64,000 nucleotides of DNA from Cellulomonas wangleii (lineage in GTDB: Bacteria > Actinomycetota > Actinomycetes > Actinomycetales > Cellulomonadaceae). The stretch is from assembly GCF_018388445.1 (NCBI RefSeq), contig NZ_CP074405.1, forward strand, positions 1,798,001 through 1,862,000. The letters run 5' to 3'. This document shows, piece by piece, positions 24,248 through 34,745 of this stretch. The position numbers and the translations under genes were made by a program. Under the pieces are notes generated by a model. It saw nothing but the letters and a program-made list of their open reading frames with translations. It did not search any database and had not been told where the DNA came from. Positions within the stretch are counted from its first letter, which is position 1. Every line of letters begins with the position of its first letter.

Positions 24248-25246
24248 TCAGGCCTCGCGGCGGCGCAGCGTCCCGAGGAAGGACGCGATCGCGGCGATCA
24301 GGACGCCGGCGCCGAGCATGTGCAGGTTGACCAGGGCGATCGGCAGCCCGGTGAACAGCTGCACGTACCCGACGAGCCCCTGGGCGAGCGTGACGGCCAT
24401 CAGGACCAGGCCCGAGCGCAGGGCGCGGGCCGGACCGCCCGACCCGGCGTCCGCGACGCGGCGGGCGCGGGCGAGCAGCACCAGGATCACGGCGAGGGTC
24501 ACGACGAACGCCCACACGGACAGCGCGTGGACCCGCGCCACGGCGTACGGGTCGACGGCGAACCGGTACCCGACCTCCTCGTCCCCGGAGTGCGGCCCGG
24601 CCCCCGTCACGACGACGCCCAGCGCCACCACGACGGCCCCGAGGACAGCCAGGCCGCGGGCCAGGGTGCGGACGCGCTCGTCGACGACCGGGACGACCGG
24701 CCCGTCGCCCTCGCGCCGCCGGACCAGCAGCCATGCGGAGACGGCGATGAGCGCGGCGGAGATGAGGAAGTGCGAGCCCACGATCGCGGGGTGCAGGTCG
24801 ACGAGCACCGTGATGCCGCCGACGCCCGCCTGGACGACCACGCCGGCGAACGGCGCCCAGGCCAGCCGGCGGTAGGACAGCGACCGCGTGCGGTCCAGGC
24901 CCGCGAGGAGGGCCACGGCCAGTGCCACCACGAGGAGCACACCCGTCAGCGTGCGGTTCCCGAACTCGATGAGCGGGTGGATGGTCATCTCGGCGTGGAG
25001 CTCGGGCGTGAACCGGCCGGGCTCGCAGTACGGCCACGTCGAGCACCCGAGGCCCGATCCGGTCAGCCGGACGGCCCCACCGGTCACGACGATGCCGATC
25101 TGCGCCACGAGGTTGGCGACGACCGCGCGCTGCGTCCAGCCCGGCCGCAGGCGGTCGAGGAGGGCGACGACCCGCCGGGGCGACCCGGGCGGGCGCTCGT
25201 GCTCGCGCTGGGACGTCGAGTCGGGGGAGGGCATCGTGCCGGTCAC
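24248..25246 (-). CDS. ctaA: Heme A synthase (COX15/CtaA family)
   Basis: Oxidises heme O to heme A for aa3-type cytochrome oxidase, in the membrane. The 332-residue product has about eight hydrophobic segments in two four-helix halves. GLGCSTWPYCEPG carries the loop Cys pair of CtaA, preceded by VVTGGAVRLTGSG; IHPLIEFGNRTLTG, GSHFLISAAL, VARVHALSVW and ALVNLHMLGAG contribute the likely heme-ligand histidines. I choose GTG 25246 rather than ATG 25234 because the minus-strand hexamer TACCCT ends 7 nt before it. It lies downstream of an ABC exporter gene pair, an order also found beside the SUF operon in mycobacteria. Confidence 0.92.
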   Translation of the reverse strand: MTGTMPSPDSTSQREHERPPGSPRRVVALLDRLRPGWTQRAVVANLVAQIGIVVTGGAVRLTGSGLGCSTWPYCEPGRFTPELHAEMTIHPLIEFGNRTLTGVLLVVALAVALLAGLDRTRSLSYRRLAWAPFAGVVVQAGVGGITVLVDLHPAIVGSHFLISAALIAVSAWLLVRRREGDGPVVPVVDERVRTLARGLAVLGAVVVALGVVVTGAGPHSGDEEVGYRFAVDPYAVARVHALSVWAFVVTLAVILVLLARARRVADAGSGGPARALRSGLVLMAVTLAQGLVGYVQLFTGLPIALVNLHMLGAGVLIAAIASFLGTLRRREA

Positions 25247-25253
25247 GTGGTCC

Positions 25254-25259
25254 AGGGTA
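25254..25259 (-). promoter_or_regulatory. -10 element TACCCT for leaderless ctaA
   Basis: Minus-strand TACCCT ends 7 nt before GTG 25246; no Shine-Dalgarno site could fit. Confidence 0.65.
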
Positions 25260-25346
25260 GGCGGCGGTCGCGGCCCGGCGGGGCGCCCGGCGCGGCCGGG
25301 CCGTGCGGCGTACGTCTCATCGTGCCGGTCAGCGCCGCCGGTCGGC

Positions 25347-26135
25347 TCAGTGCCAGCGGAAGAGCCGCGCTGCCAGGGCGCCGAGCAGGGCGGTCCACCC
25401 GGCCAGCACGAGCACCGGGACGAGCGGCAGCGCACCGTCGACCAGCGCACCGCGCAGCACGTCGCCCAGGGCCCCGGACGGCAGCCACGCGGCGAGCGTC
25501 GCCAGCGGCCCGGGCAGGCGGTCCGCGGGCACGATGACGCCGCCGCCCAGCGCGAGCACGAGCAGCAGCAGGTTGGCCAGCGCGAGCACCGCCTCGGCCC
25601 GCAGGGTCCCCGCGACCAGCAGCGCGAGCGCGGTGAAGGCTGCGGTCCCCAGCACGACGCCGACGAGCGCGAGCAGGACGCCCGTCGCGTCCGGACGCCA
25701 CCCGAGCGCGACGGCGGCGGCTCCGATGAGCACGACCTGCACGGCCTCGACCGCGAGCACGCCGAGCACCTTGCCCGCGAGCAGCCCTCCGCGCCCCAGG
25801 GGGGTCGTCGCCATGAGGCGCAGGACGCCGTTGCGGCGGTCGAACGCCGTGGCGATCGCCTGCGAGGTGAAGGACGCCGTCATGACGGCCAGCGCGAGGA
25901 CGCCGGGGGTGAGGAAGTCGATCCGGCTCGTGCCGCCGGTGTCCAGCGCGACGAACGACGCCTGGACGAGGCCGACGAGGGCGAGGACGGGGATGACCAC
26001 CGCGACCAGCACCTGCTCGCCGTTGCGCAGGATCATGCGCGCCTCGAACGCGGCCTGCGCGAGCACGCGCCGCGCGGGCGGTGCCGCGGCGGGTCCGTCG
26101 GGACGAGGTGCCGCAGGGGCGTCGGGCACGCTCAT
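25347..26135 (-). CDS. ABC-2 type exporter permease
   Basis: A 262-residue integral membrane protein of the ABC-2 permease type. After a hydrophilic N-terminus (VRVLAQAAFEARMILRNGEQ-like; RRVLAQAAFEARMILRN is the actual run) come about six hydrophobic segments. The sequence RNGVLRLMATTPLGRGGLLAGK is the usual inter-helix loop of these exporters (quoted in pieces). The ATG at 26135 overlaps the ATPase gene stop by 4 nt, so subunits are made together. Substrate unknown. In mycobacteria a similar ABC pair lies between ctaA and the suf operon, which hints at a link to heme or redox cofactor biology, not proven. Confidence 0.88.
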   Translation of the reverse strand: MSVPDAPAAPRPDGPAAAPPARRVLAQAAFEARMILRNGEQVLVAVVIPVLALVGLVQASFVALDTGGTSRIDFLTPGVLALAVMTASFTSQAIATAFDRRNGVLRLMATTPLGRGGLLAGKVLGVLAVEAVQVVLIGAAAVALGWRPDATGVLLALVGVVLGTAAFTALALLVAGTLRAEAVLALANLLLLVLALGGGVIVPADRLPGPLATLAAWLPSGALGDVLRGALVDGALPLVPVLVLAGWTALLGALAARLFRWH

Positions 26136-27067
26136 CGCAGGCTCCGTCCGGTGAGGTCGAGGAAGACGTCCTCGAGGGTGCGGCGACCCAGGTCCAGGTG
26201 CGTCACCAGCACGTCCTGCTCGGCGAGCCACCCGGTGGTGGCGGCCACCGTGCCGGGCGCGACCGCGCCGGTCACGGCCAGCGACGTGCCGGAGCGGCGC
26301 TCCACGGTGAACCGGTCGCCGAGCCGCTCCGCGAGCCCGGCGGGGTCGACGTCGCCGTCGGTGTGCACGACGAGCGTCGCCGCTCCGTCGCGGTCGACGC
26401 CCATGGCGAGCAGCTGCGGCACGGTGCCGCGGGCGATCACCGTCCCGTGGTCGACGACGGCGACCTGGTCGGCGACGTCCTCGGCCTCCTCCATGAGGTG
26501 CGTCGTGAGGATGACGGCGGCCCCGCCGTCGCGCAGCTCGCGCACGAGCTCCCACACGGCCAGCCGCGACTGCGGGTCCATGCCCGCGCTCGGCTCGTCG
26601 AGGAACACCACACGGGGCCGCCCGACGACCGCGACGGCCAGCGCGAGCCGTTGGCGCTGCCCCCCGGACAGGCGGCGCACGGTGGTGCGCGCGAACGCGC
26701 CGAGGCCGAGGCGCTCCGCGAGCTGGCCCGTGTCGAGCGGCCGGGCGTACATGCGCGCGACGTGCTCGAGCATCTCCTGCGCCCGCACACCGGTCGGCAG
26801 CCCACCGTCCTGCAGCATCACCCCGACGGCCGGTCGCAGGGCCGCGGCGTCCGCGACGGGGTCGAGGCCGAGGACGCGCACGGTCCCGGCGTCCGGGGAC
26901 CGCAGGCCCTCGCAGCACTCGACCGTGGTGGTCTTCCCGGCGCCGTTGGGACCCAGCACCGCGGTGACGCGGCCGGCGTCGGCCGTCAGGTCGAGGCCGT
27001 CGACGACGGCGCGTCCGTCGTACCTCTTCACGAGGCCGTGGACCTCGACGGCAGGGGAGCGGTGCAC
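26132..27067 (-). CDS. ABC exporter ATP-binding subunit
   Basis: A 311-residue ABC ATPase of the drug/ABC-2 exporter class that powers the adjacent permease. Walker A GPNGAGKTT is near residue 39, the Q-loop is in GVMLQDGGLPT, the signature is RRLSGGQRQRLALA, and Walker B is VVFLDEPSAGMDP with the His switch in ILTTHLMEEAED. The C-terminal 90 residues are the extension typical of this subgroup. The GTG start at 27067 follows a minus-strand TAGACT by 8 nt, so the mRNA is predicted to be leaderless. The promoter faces away from the unknown gene at 27253. Confidence 0.92.
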   Translation of the reverse strand: MHRSPAVEVHGLVKRYDGRAVVDGLDLTADAGRVTAVLGPNGAGKTTTVECCEGLRSPDAGTVRVLGLDPVADAAALRPAVGVMLQDGGLPTGVRAQEMLEHVARMYARPLDTGQLAERLGLGAFARTTVRRLSGGQRQRLALAVAVVGRPRVVFLDEPSAGMDPQSRLAVWELVRELRDGGAAVILTTHLMEEAEDVADQVAVVDHGTVIARGTVPQLLAMGVDRDGAATLVVHTDGDVDPAGLAERLGDRFTVERRSGTSLAVTGAVAPGTVAATTGWLAEQDVLVTHLDLGRRTLEDVFLDLTGRSLR

Positions 27068-27075
27068 GGAGCGCG

Positions 27076-27081
27076 AGTCTA
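27076..27081 (-). promoter_or_regulatory. -10 element TAGACT for leaderless ABC operon
   Basis: Minus-strand TAGACT ends 8 nt before GTG 27067. Confidence 0.65.
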
Positions 27082-27176
27082 GGCGCTCGCGGGCCTCGCC
27101 CAGGTGCCGGGCGGTGCGCGACCGACGGCGGTGTCCTGGTGGTGGACGGGCCGTGCGGGCGCGGTCCGTCGCCCCC

Positions 27177-27182
27177 TACGGT
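27177..27182 (+). promoter_or_regulatory. Possible -10 (TACGGT) for the 27253 gene
   Basis: TACGGT at 27177-27182 would start transcription near 27190, leaving a leader of about 60 nt with AAGGAG before the start codon. No clear -35. Confidence 0.4.
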
Positions 27183-27252
27183 GGGCGCCGGGTCGATCTG
27201 CCCGGATCGTCCCGTGCGTCCCCGCCTCGCGTGACGGCCGAAGGAGCTGCCC

Positions 27253-27885
27253 GTGGTCACGTACCGCATCGACACGGCGACCCTGTGGGAGGTTCCCCAG
27301 GACGTCGGGGCGACGTGGGAGCACGTGGAGCGGCTCGAGCGGCAGGGCCCGCCGGGTGACGCCGAACGGGTCGTCTGGTTGCGGATCCTCGGCGCCCTGG
27401 CGGCCGCGGAGCGGCTCGCGTGGTCGGACGTGGCGCGTCACGGGGGACCGGTGCGGCTCGCCGACCTCGCGGTCGCCGAGCCCGTCCCGGCGGCGGCGTG
27501 GCGGCCTCTGCTGCGGCTCGCGCAGGTGCTGCACCGGCGAGGGCTGCTCGACGCGGCCGACGCCGTGGTCGACGCCGTGCGCCGTGCCGCGCAGGCGGCT
27601 GCCGTGGTCCCGGGCGTCGACGAGGACGCGCGCCGGGACTGCTCGGCGGTGCTGGCGTTCGCCGACCAGGGGCAGGGTCGCGTGCGCTACGGCACCGGTC
27701 GGTACTCCGAGGCGGTGCACCTGTTCTCCTCCGCGCTCGAGCGCCGCACGCGGGACGGCGCCCCCGACGACCAGGTGGGGGCGAGCAGGATCGCGCTCGC
27801 GGCGGCGTCCGCCCGCGCGACCGGGGACCCGGGTGCCGGGCGCGGCGGCACGGGCCCGGCGGCTCGGGCGCGCGCCACCGTCTAG
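27253..27885 (+). CDS. Uncharacterised helical (TPR-like) protein
   Basis: I do not recognise this 210-residue protein. It is mostly helical and alanine/arginine-rich. The stretch DQGQGRVRYGTGRYSEAVHLFSSALERRTRDG resembles one TPR hairpin (GRYSEAVHLF..ALE is the classic pattern), and earlier segments (AVVDAVRRAAQAAAV) could be further helices. There is no signal peptide or membrane segment. GTG 27253 has AAGGAG at 27241-27246. The last 20 residues are Gly/Ala-rich and probably disordered. It lies between the divergent ABC exporter promoter and the SufR operator, so it is its own unit. Function unknown; a scaffold or adaptor is possible. Confidence 0.7.
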   Translation: MVTYRIDTATLWEVPQDVGATWEHVERLERQGPPGDAERVVWLRILGALAAAERLAWSDVARHGGPVRLADLAVAEPVPAAAWRPLLRLAQVLHRRGLLDAADAVVDAVRRAAQAAAVVPGVDEDARRDCSAVLAFADQGQGRVRYGTGRYSEAVHLFSSALERRTRDGAPDDQVGASRIALAAASARATGDPGAGRGGTGPAARARATV

Positions 27886-27914
27886 CGCCGCACCGTGACG
27901 GCGGCTCCCCGTGC

Positions 27915-27941
27915 GACGTGCACGTCACGAAGGCTCACCTT
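27915..27941. promoter_or_regulatory. Upstream palindromes before the suf promoter
   Basis: GACGTGCACGTC (27915-27926) is a perfect 12-bp palindrome. It is followed at once by AAGGCTCACCTT (27930-27941), with AAGG and CCTT arms. Both lie just upstream of the predicted -35. They are candidate sites for a second regulator, for instance an iron- or redox-responsive one; the identity is a guess. Confidence 0.4.
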
Positions 27942-27943
27942 GC

Positions 27944-27980
27944 TTGCGTGGATGGATTTCGGCAACAAGGATGTTGCCGA
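27944..27980 (+). promoter_or_regulatory. suf operon promoter with SufR operator on the -10
   Basis: -35 TTGCGT (27944-27949), a 17-nt spacer and -10 AAGGAT (27967-27972). The -10 forms exactly the 6-nt centre of a perfect inverted repeat with 8-nt arms (27959-27966 and 27973-27980). The inner part is CAAC-N6-GTTG, the operator described for cyanobacterial SufR. Holo-SufR bound here would block RNA polymerase directly. Confidence 0.8.
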
Positions 27981-28052
27981 TATCGGGTGCAGTCGTGCCC
28001 ACGCCGACGCCCGTAGCGGGTCGAGGTCTTCGACGTCGCGGGGAGGTGCTGC

Positions 28053-28892
28053 ATGACCGGGTCCACACCCCTCGCCGACCGCAGCGCCGACGCCGACCGC
28101 AGCGCCGACGCCGCGAGCGAGCACGACGCCTCCACCCGCCGTCGGATCCTGCAGCTCGTCGCCTCCGACGGTCCGGTCAGCGCCGCTGACCTCGCGGCCG
28201 CGCTCGACCTGGCCGCCGCGGGCGTACGCCGGCACCTCCAGGCCCTCGAGCTGGCGGACCAGGTGGCCGTGCACGTCGGCCCCGCGGGGTCGCGCGGTCG
28301 CGGCCGGCCCGCGCGGCGCTACGTCGTGACCGGGCAGGGGCAGGCCGTCCTCACCCAGCGGTACGCGGAGATCGCGACGGACGCGCTGCACTTCCTCGCC
28401 GACGCGGCCGGCCCGCGCGCCGTGCGGCAGTTCGCCGAGCACCGTGTGGCCGAGCTGGAGGCGCGGCACGCGGACGTCGTCGACGCCGCCGGTGAGGACG
28501 TCGCCGCCCGTGCCCACGCCCTCGCCCGGGCCCTGGCCGACGACGGCTACGCCGCGTCGGCGCGCCCCGTCCCCGGGACCACCGTCGTGCAGCTGTGCCA
28601 GGGGCACTGCCCCGTCCAGGACGTGGCGGCGCAGTTCCCCGAGCTGTGCGAGGCCGAGACCCGGGCATTCAGCCGGATGCTGGGCGTCCACGTGCAGCGG
28701 TTGTCCACGCTCGGCTCGGGGGGCCACGTGTGCACCACGAGCATCCCCGCCGGTGTCGGCCGGTCGTCGCCGCCGGACGCCGTCGAGGCGCCCGACCACC
28801 CCGCGCGGCCGCCGGACGGTCGGCACGGCCGACCACCGACCCCCCAGCCCTCCCCAGCCCCCGTGCACTCGACGGAAGGACCGACACCATGA
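28053..28892 (+). CDS. sufR: SufR-type iron-sulfur transcriptional repressor
   Basis: Senses iron-sulfur cluster status and represses the suf operon. The 279-residue protein has a winged-helix DNA-binding domain at about residues 28-95 ([19 protein letters not shown], then [12 protein letters not shown]). The cluster-binding part has four cysteines, C182, C186, C199 and C227 (CX3C-X12-C-X27-C), in [22 protein letters not shown] Pro/His-rich tail of about 50 residues follows. The ATG is preceded by GGGAGG (28041-28046). It is the first gene of the suf operon, overlaps sufB by 4 nt, and has a matching operator upstream, so autoregulation is expected. Confidence 0.94.
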   Translation: MTGSTPLADRSADADRSADAASEHDASTRRRILQLVASDGPVSAADLAAALDLAAAGVRRHLQALELADQVAVHVGPAGSRGRGRPARRYVVTGQGQAVLTQRYAEIATDALHFLADAAGPRAVRQFAEHRVAELEARHADVVDAAGEDVAARAHALARALADDGYAASARPVPGTTVVQLCQGHCPVQDVAAQFPELCEAETRAFSRMLGVHVQRLSTLGSGGHVCTTSIPAGVGRSSPPDAVEAPDHPARPPDGRHGRPPTPQPSPAPVHSTEGPTP

Positions 28893-30346
28893 GCGCACCC
28901 ACGGACGACACGGCCACCCGGCCGGCGACCGGTGAGCCGATGAGCCAGGACGAGGCCATCGCCTCGATCGGCAACTACACCTACGGGTGGCACGACCCGG
29001 ACGTCGCCGGCGCCGTCGCGCGCCGCGGCCTGTCCGAGGACGTCGTGCGCGACATCTCGCGGCTCAAGAACGAGCCCGAGTGGATGCTCAAGACGCGTCT
29101 GAAGTCGCTGCGGCTGTTCGAGAAGAAGCCCATGCCCTGGTGGGGCGCGGACCTGTCGGGCATCGACTTCGACAACATCAAGTACTTCGTGCGGTCCACC
29201 GAGAAGCAGGCCACCAGCTGGGAGGACCTGCCCGAGGACATCAAGAACACGTACGACCGGCTCGGCATCCCGGAGGCGGAGAAGCAGCGCCTGGTCGCGG
29301 GCGTCGCCGCGCAGTACGAGTCCGAGGTCGTCTACCACCAGATCCAGGAGTCGCTCGAGGAGCAGGGCGTCATCTTCCTCGACACCGACACGGCTCTGCG
29401 CGAGCACCCGGAGATCTTCGAGCAGTACTTCGGCTCCGTGATCCCGCCCGGCGACAACAAGTTCGCCGCGCTCAACAGCGCCGTGTGGTCCGGTGGGTCG
29501 TTCGTCTACGTGCCGCCGGGCGTCCACGTCGAGATCCCGCTGCAGGCCTACTTCCGCATCAACACGGAGAACATGGGCCAGTTCGAGCGGACGCTGATCA
29601 TCGCCGACGAGGGCTCGTACGTGCACTACGTCGAGGGCTGCACCGCGCCGATCTACCAGTCGGACTCGCTGCACTCCGCGGTGGTCGAGATCATCGTCAA
29701 GAAGAACGCCCGCGTGCGGTACACGACGATCCAGAACTGGTCGAACAACGTGTACAACCTCGTGACCAAGCGGGCGACCGCGGCCGAGGGCGCCACCATG
29801 GAGTGGGTCGACGGCAACATCGGCTCCAAGGTCACCATGAAGTACCCGGCGATCTACCTCATGGGTGAGCACGCGCGCGGCGAGACGCTGTCGATCGCGT
29901 TCGCCGGCGAGGGCCAGCACCAGGACGCGGGCTCCAAGATGGTGCACGCGGCGCCGCGCACGTCCTCGTCCATCGTGTCGAAGTCGGTGGCGCGCGGGGG
30001 CGGTCGCACGTCGTACCGCGGGCTCGTGCAGATCCTCGAGGGGGCCGAGCACTCGGCGTCCAACGTGCTGTGCGACGCACTGCTGGTCGACCAGATCTCG
30101 CGCTCGGACACGTACCCGTACGTCGACGTCCGCGAGGACGACGTGTCGATGGGCCACGAGGCCACGGTCTCCCGCGTCAGCGAGGACCAGCTGTTCTACC
30201 TGATGTCCCGAGGCATGACCGAGACCGAGGCCATGGCCATGATCGTGCGCGGGTTCGTCGAGCCCATCGCCCGTGAGCTGCCCATGGAGTACGCGCTCGA
30301 GCTCAACCGCCTCATCGAGCTGCAGATGGAAGGGGCCGTCGGCTGA
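28889..30346 (+). CDS. sufB: Fe-S assembly scaffold SufB
   Basis: Core scaffold subunit of the SufBCD complex on which Fe-S clusters are built. The 485-residue product is full length, with typical segments [45 protein letters not shown] (in parts), [10 protein letters not shown] with the conserved Cys, and [21 protein letters not shown] (in parts). No intein is inserted, unlike the mycobacterial homologue. The ATG overlaps the sufR stop (ATGA), and sufD begins on the last base of the sufB stop. The N-terminal 25 residues before [11 protein letters not shown] are a variable extension. Confidence 0.98.
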   Translation: MSAPTDDTATRPATGEPMSQDEAIASIGNYTYGWHDPDVAGAVARRGLSEDVVRDISRLKNEPEWMLKTRLKSLRLFEKKPMPWWGADLSGIDFDNIKYFVRSTEKQATSWEDLPEDIKNTYDRLGIPEAEKQRLVAGVAAQYESEVVYHQIQESLEEQGVIFLDTDTALREHPEIFEQYFGSVIPPGDNKFAALNSAVWSGGSFVYVPPGVHVEIPLQAYFRINTENMGQFERTLIIADEGSYVHYVEGCTAPIYQSDSLHSAVVEIIVKKNARVRYTTIQNWSNNVYNLVTKRATAAEGATMEWVDGNIGSKVTMKYPAIYLMGEHARGETLSIAFAGEGQHQDAGSKMVHAAPRTSSSIVSKSVARGGGRTSYRGLVQILEGAEHSASNVLCDALLVDQISRSDTYPYVDVREDDVSMGHEATVSRVSEDQLFYLMSRGMTETEAMAMIVRGFVEPIARELPMEYALELNRLIELQMEGAVG

Positions 30347-31653
30347 TGTCGACCACCACGAACGAGCAGGGCCCCAGCGAGGGCCTCTCGACGGACCACT
30401 CCCGCGCGACCGCCGACGGCGCGCACACGCACGGCGGGATCGTGCCGGAGGCGTCGCGCGCGTCGCGTCCGACGTCCTTCGACGTCGCGGACTTCCCCGT
30501 TCCCACCGGGCGCGAGGAGGAGTGGCGCTTCGCGCCCGTCGACCGGTTCGCCGGTCTGTTCGCCGCGGCGAGCGACGGCGTGCTGACCGGTCGCGGCGTC
30601 CTCACGACGGTCGTCGAGTCGCCGGAGGTCCGCGTCGAGATCGTCGACCGCGACGACGTGCGTCTCGGCACCGCCGGCAAGCCGGGCGACCGGGCCGCCG
30701 CGACCGCGTGGGCGTCGTTCGACCGCGCGACGGTCGTGACGCTGCCCCGCGAGTCGGTCTCCTCCAAGGTCACCTCGGTCGTCGTCGAGGGCATCGAGGG
30801 CGCCGGTCTGGCCGACGCGCCCCTCGAGCCGACCGCGGCGCACCTGCTGCTGCACGCCGAGCCGATGTCGCAGGGCGTCGTCGTCCTCGACCACGTCGGG
30901 CACGCCAACCTCACCGAGACGGTCGAGATCGTCGCGGAGGACGGTGCGCACCTGACGGTCGTGTCGGTGCAGGACTGGGCCGCCGGCTCGGTCCACGCCG
31001 CCAGCCACCGGGTGCGGATCGGGCGCGATGCGACCGTGAAGCACATCGTCGTCACGCTCGGTGGCGACGTCGTGCGCATCACGCCCGACACCGAGTTCGT
31101 CGGCGAGGGTGCGTCCGTCACGGCGCTCGGCCTGTACTTCGCGGACGCGGACCAGCACCAGGAGCACCGCCTGTTCGTCGACCACGCGGTCCCGAACTGC
31201 GTGTCCCGGGTCACCTACAAGGGTGCCCTGCAGGGCGTCGGCGCCCACACGGTCTGGGTCGGCGACGTGCTGATCCGCGCGGCCGCCGAGGGGACCGACA
31301 CGTACGAGCTGAACCGCAACCTCGTCCTCACGGACGGCGCGCGCGCGGACTCGGTCCCCAACCTCGAGATCGAGACCGGTCTGATCGAGGGCGCCGGCCA
31401 CGCCAGCGCCACCGGCCGGTTCGACGACGAGCAGCTGTTCTACCTGCGTGCCCGTGGCATCCCGGAGACGGACGCCCGCCGTCTCGTCGTGCGCGGCTTC
31501 TTCGCCGAGCTCATCCAGGAGATCGGCGTGCCCGAGGTCGAGGAGCGGCTCGTCGCCGCGATCGACGCGGAGCTCGAGAAGTCGATGAGCGCGATCCTCG
31601 GCGTGCCGCAGGTCGAGGGCTCGCAGGCCGCGGCCGCCACGGAGCGTGCATGA
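30346..31653 (+). CDS. sufD: Fe-S assembly protein SufD
   Basis: Partner of SufB and SufC in cluster assembly and iron supply. 435 residues, with SufB-like beta-helix sequence in the middle and the conserved C-terminal block GRFDDEQLFYLRARGIPETDARR (read in pieces) followed by VVRGFFAELIQEIG. The N-terminus includes PTGREEEWRFAPVDRF, a family landmark. The start codon shares one base with the sufB stop (TGATG), and the stop overlaps the following ferredoxin gene by 4 nt. Confidence 0.97.
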   Translation: MSTTTNEQGPSEGLSTDHSRATADGAHTHGGIVPEASRASRPTSFDVADFPVPTGREEEWRFAPVDRFAGLFAAASDGVLTGRGVLTTVVESPEVRVEIVDRDDVRLGTAGKPGDRAAATAWASFDRATVVTLPRESVSSKVTSVVVEGIEGAGLADAPLEPTAAHLLLHAEPMSQGVVVLDHVGHANLTETVEIVAEDGAHLTVVSVQDWAAGSVHAASHRVRIGRDATVKHIVVTLGGDVVRITPDTEFVGEGASVTALGLYFADADQHQEHRLFVDHAVPNCVSRVTYKGALQGVGAHTVWVGDVLIRAAAEGTDTYELNRNLVLTDGARADSVPNLEIETGLIEGAGHASATGRFDDEQLFYLRARGIPETDARRLVVRGFFAELIQEIGVPEVEERLVAAIDAELEKSMSAILGVPQVEGSQAAAATERA

Positions 31654-31982
31654 GCGCCCAGCTGGCCTGCTACACCGCGGACGTGCCGGTCGCCGGTGCG
31701 CTCCGCGTCGAGCTCGAGGGCGAGGCGGGACCTGTCGAGGTCGCCGTCGTCCGCGACGAGTCCGGTGACTGGCACGCGATCAGCGACGTCTGCTCGCACG
31801 GTGCCGTCTCCCTGTCCGACGGCGAGGTCGAGGACTGCACGGTGGAGTGCTGGCTGCACGGGTCGAGGTTCGACCTGCGCTCCGGCAAGCCGCTGTCGCC
31901 GCCCGCGATCCGCCCCGTCCCCGTCTACCCCGTGACCGTCGACGGCGAGCGTGTGCTCGTCGACGTCGACGCGCCGCTCTGA
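31650..31982 (+). CDS. Rieske-type [2Fe-2S] ferredoxin
   Basis: A 110-residue Rieske ferredoxin of the dioxygenase-ferredoxin type. The cluster ligands are visible as C48-x-H50 (CSHG) and C67-x2-H70 (CWLHG), with FDLRSGKPLSPPA after them. It is placed between sufD and sufC with 4-nt overlap to sufD, as in other actinobacterial suf operons. It may pass electrons during cluster assembly or be a general redox partner; its precise role is not known to me. The ATG is fixed by the overlap. Confidence 0.93.
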   Translation: MSAQLACYTADVPVAGALRVELEGEAGPVEVAVVRDESGDWHAISDVCSHGAVSLSDGEVEDCTVECWLHGSRFDLRSGKPLSPPAIRPVPVYPVTVDGERVLVDVDAPL

Positions 31983-32004
31983 AACCTGCGAGGAGTACCC
32001 CCAG

Positions 32005-32769
32005 ATGTCCACCCTGGAGATCCGCGACCTGCACGTCAGCGTCGAGACGAAGGAGGGCGCCAAGCCCATCCTCCGCGGCGTCGACCTCACCGTGAACAGC
32101 GGCGAGACCCACGCGATCATGGGCCCGAACGGGTCCGGCAAGTCCACGCTGGCGTACTCGCTGGCCGGGCACCCGAAGTACGAAATCACGTCGGGCACCG
32201 TGCTGCTCGACGGCGAGGACGTCCTCGCGATGAGCGTCGACGAGCGCGCCCGCGCGGGCATGTTCCTCGCGATGCAGTACCCCGTCGAGGTCCCGGGCGT
32301 CTCGGTGTCGAACTTCCTGCGCACCGCCAAGACGGCCATCTCCGGCGAGGCGCCGCCGCTGCGCACGTGGGTCAAGGACGTGCGTGCCGCGATGGACGAC
32401 CTGCGCATGGACGCCTCCTTCGCCGAGCGCTCCGTCAACGAGGGCTTCTCCGGTGGTGAGAAGAAGCGCCACGAGATCCTCCAGATGGAGCTGCTCAAGC
32501 CGCGCTTCGCGATCCTCGACGAGACCGACTCCGGTCTGGACGTCGACGCCCTGCGCGTCGTGTCCGAGGGCGTCAACCGCGTCAAGGCCGGCGGCGACGT
32601 GGGCGTCCTGCTCATCACGCACTACACGCGCATCCTGCGGTACATCACCCCGGACTTCGTGCACGTCTTCGTCGACGGCCGGATCGCCGAGCAGGGTGGC
32701 CCGGAGCTGGCCGAGCGCCTCGAGAACGAGGGCTACGACCGCTTCCTCGCCGCCGGCACCTCGGTCTGA
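32005..32769 (+). CDS. sufC: Fe-S assembly ATPase SufC
   Basis: ABC-type ATPase that drives conformational change in SufBCD. 254 residues; Walker A GPNGSGKST at about 38-46, the Q-loop in FLAMQYPVEVPGVSVSNFLR, signature FSGGEKKRHEILQM, and Walker B FAILDETDSGLDVDAL, a SufC-specific form. The His switch is in LLITHYTRILRYI. GAGGAG lies just before the ATG, 22 nt after the ferredoxin stop. Confidence 0.97.
   Translation: MSTLEIRDLHVSVETKEGAKPILRGVDLTVNSGETHAIMGPNGSGKSTLAYSLAGHPKYEITSGTVLLDGEDVLAMSVDERARAGMFLAMQYPVEVPGVSVSNFLRTAKTAISGEAPPLRTWVKDVRAAMDDLRMDASFAERSVNEGFSGGEKKRHEILQMELLKPRFAILDETDSGLDVDALRVVSEGVNRVKAGGDVGVLLITHYTRILRYITPDFVHVFVDGRIAEQGGPELAERLENEGYDRFLAAGTSV

Positions 32770-34741
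<1,972 letters not shown>

Positions 34742-34745
<4 letters not shown>

Noticed and set aside
28889..30346. Intein in sufB, as in some mycobacteria
   Set aside because: The reading frame is continuous at normal length with no splicing-domain motifs.
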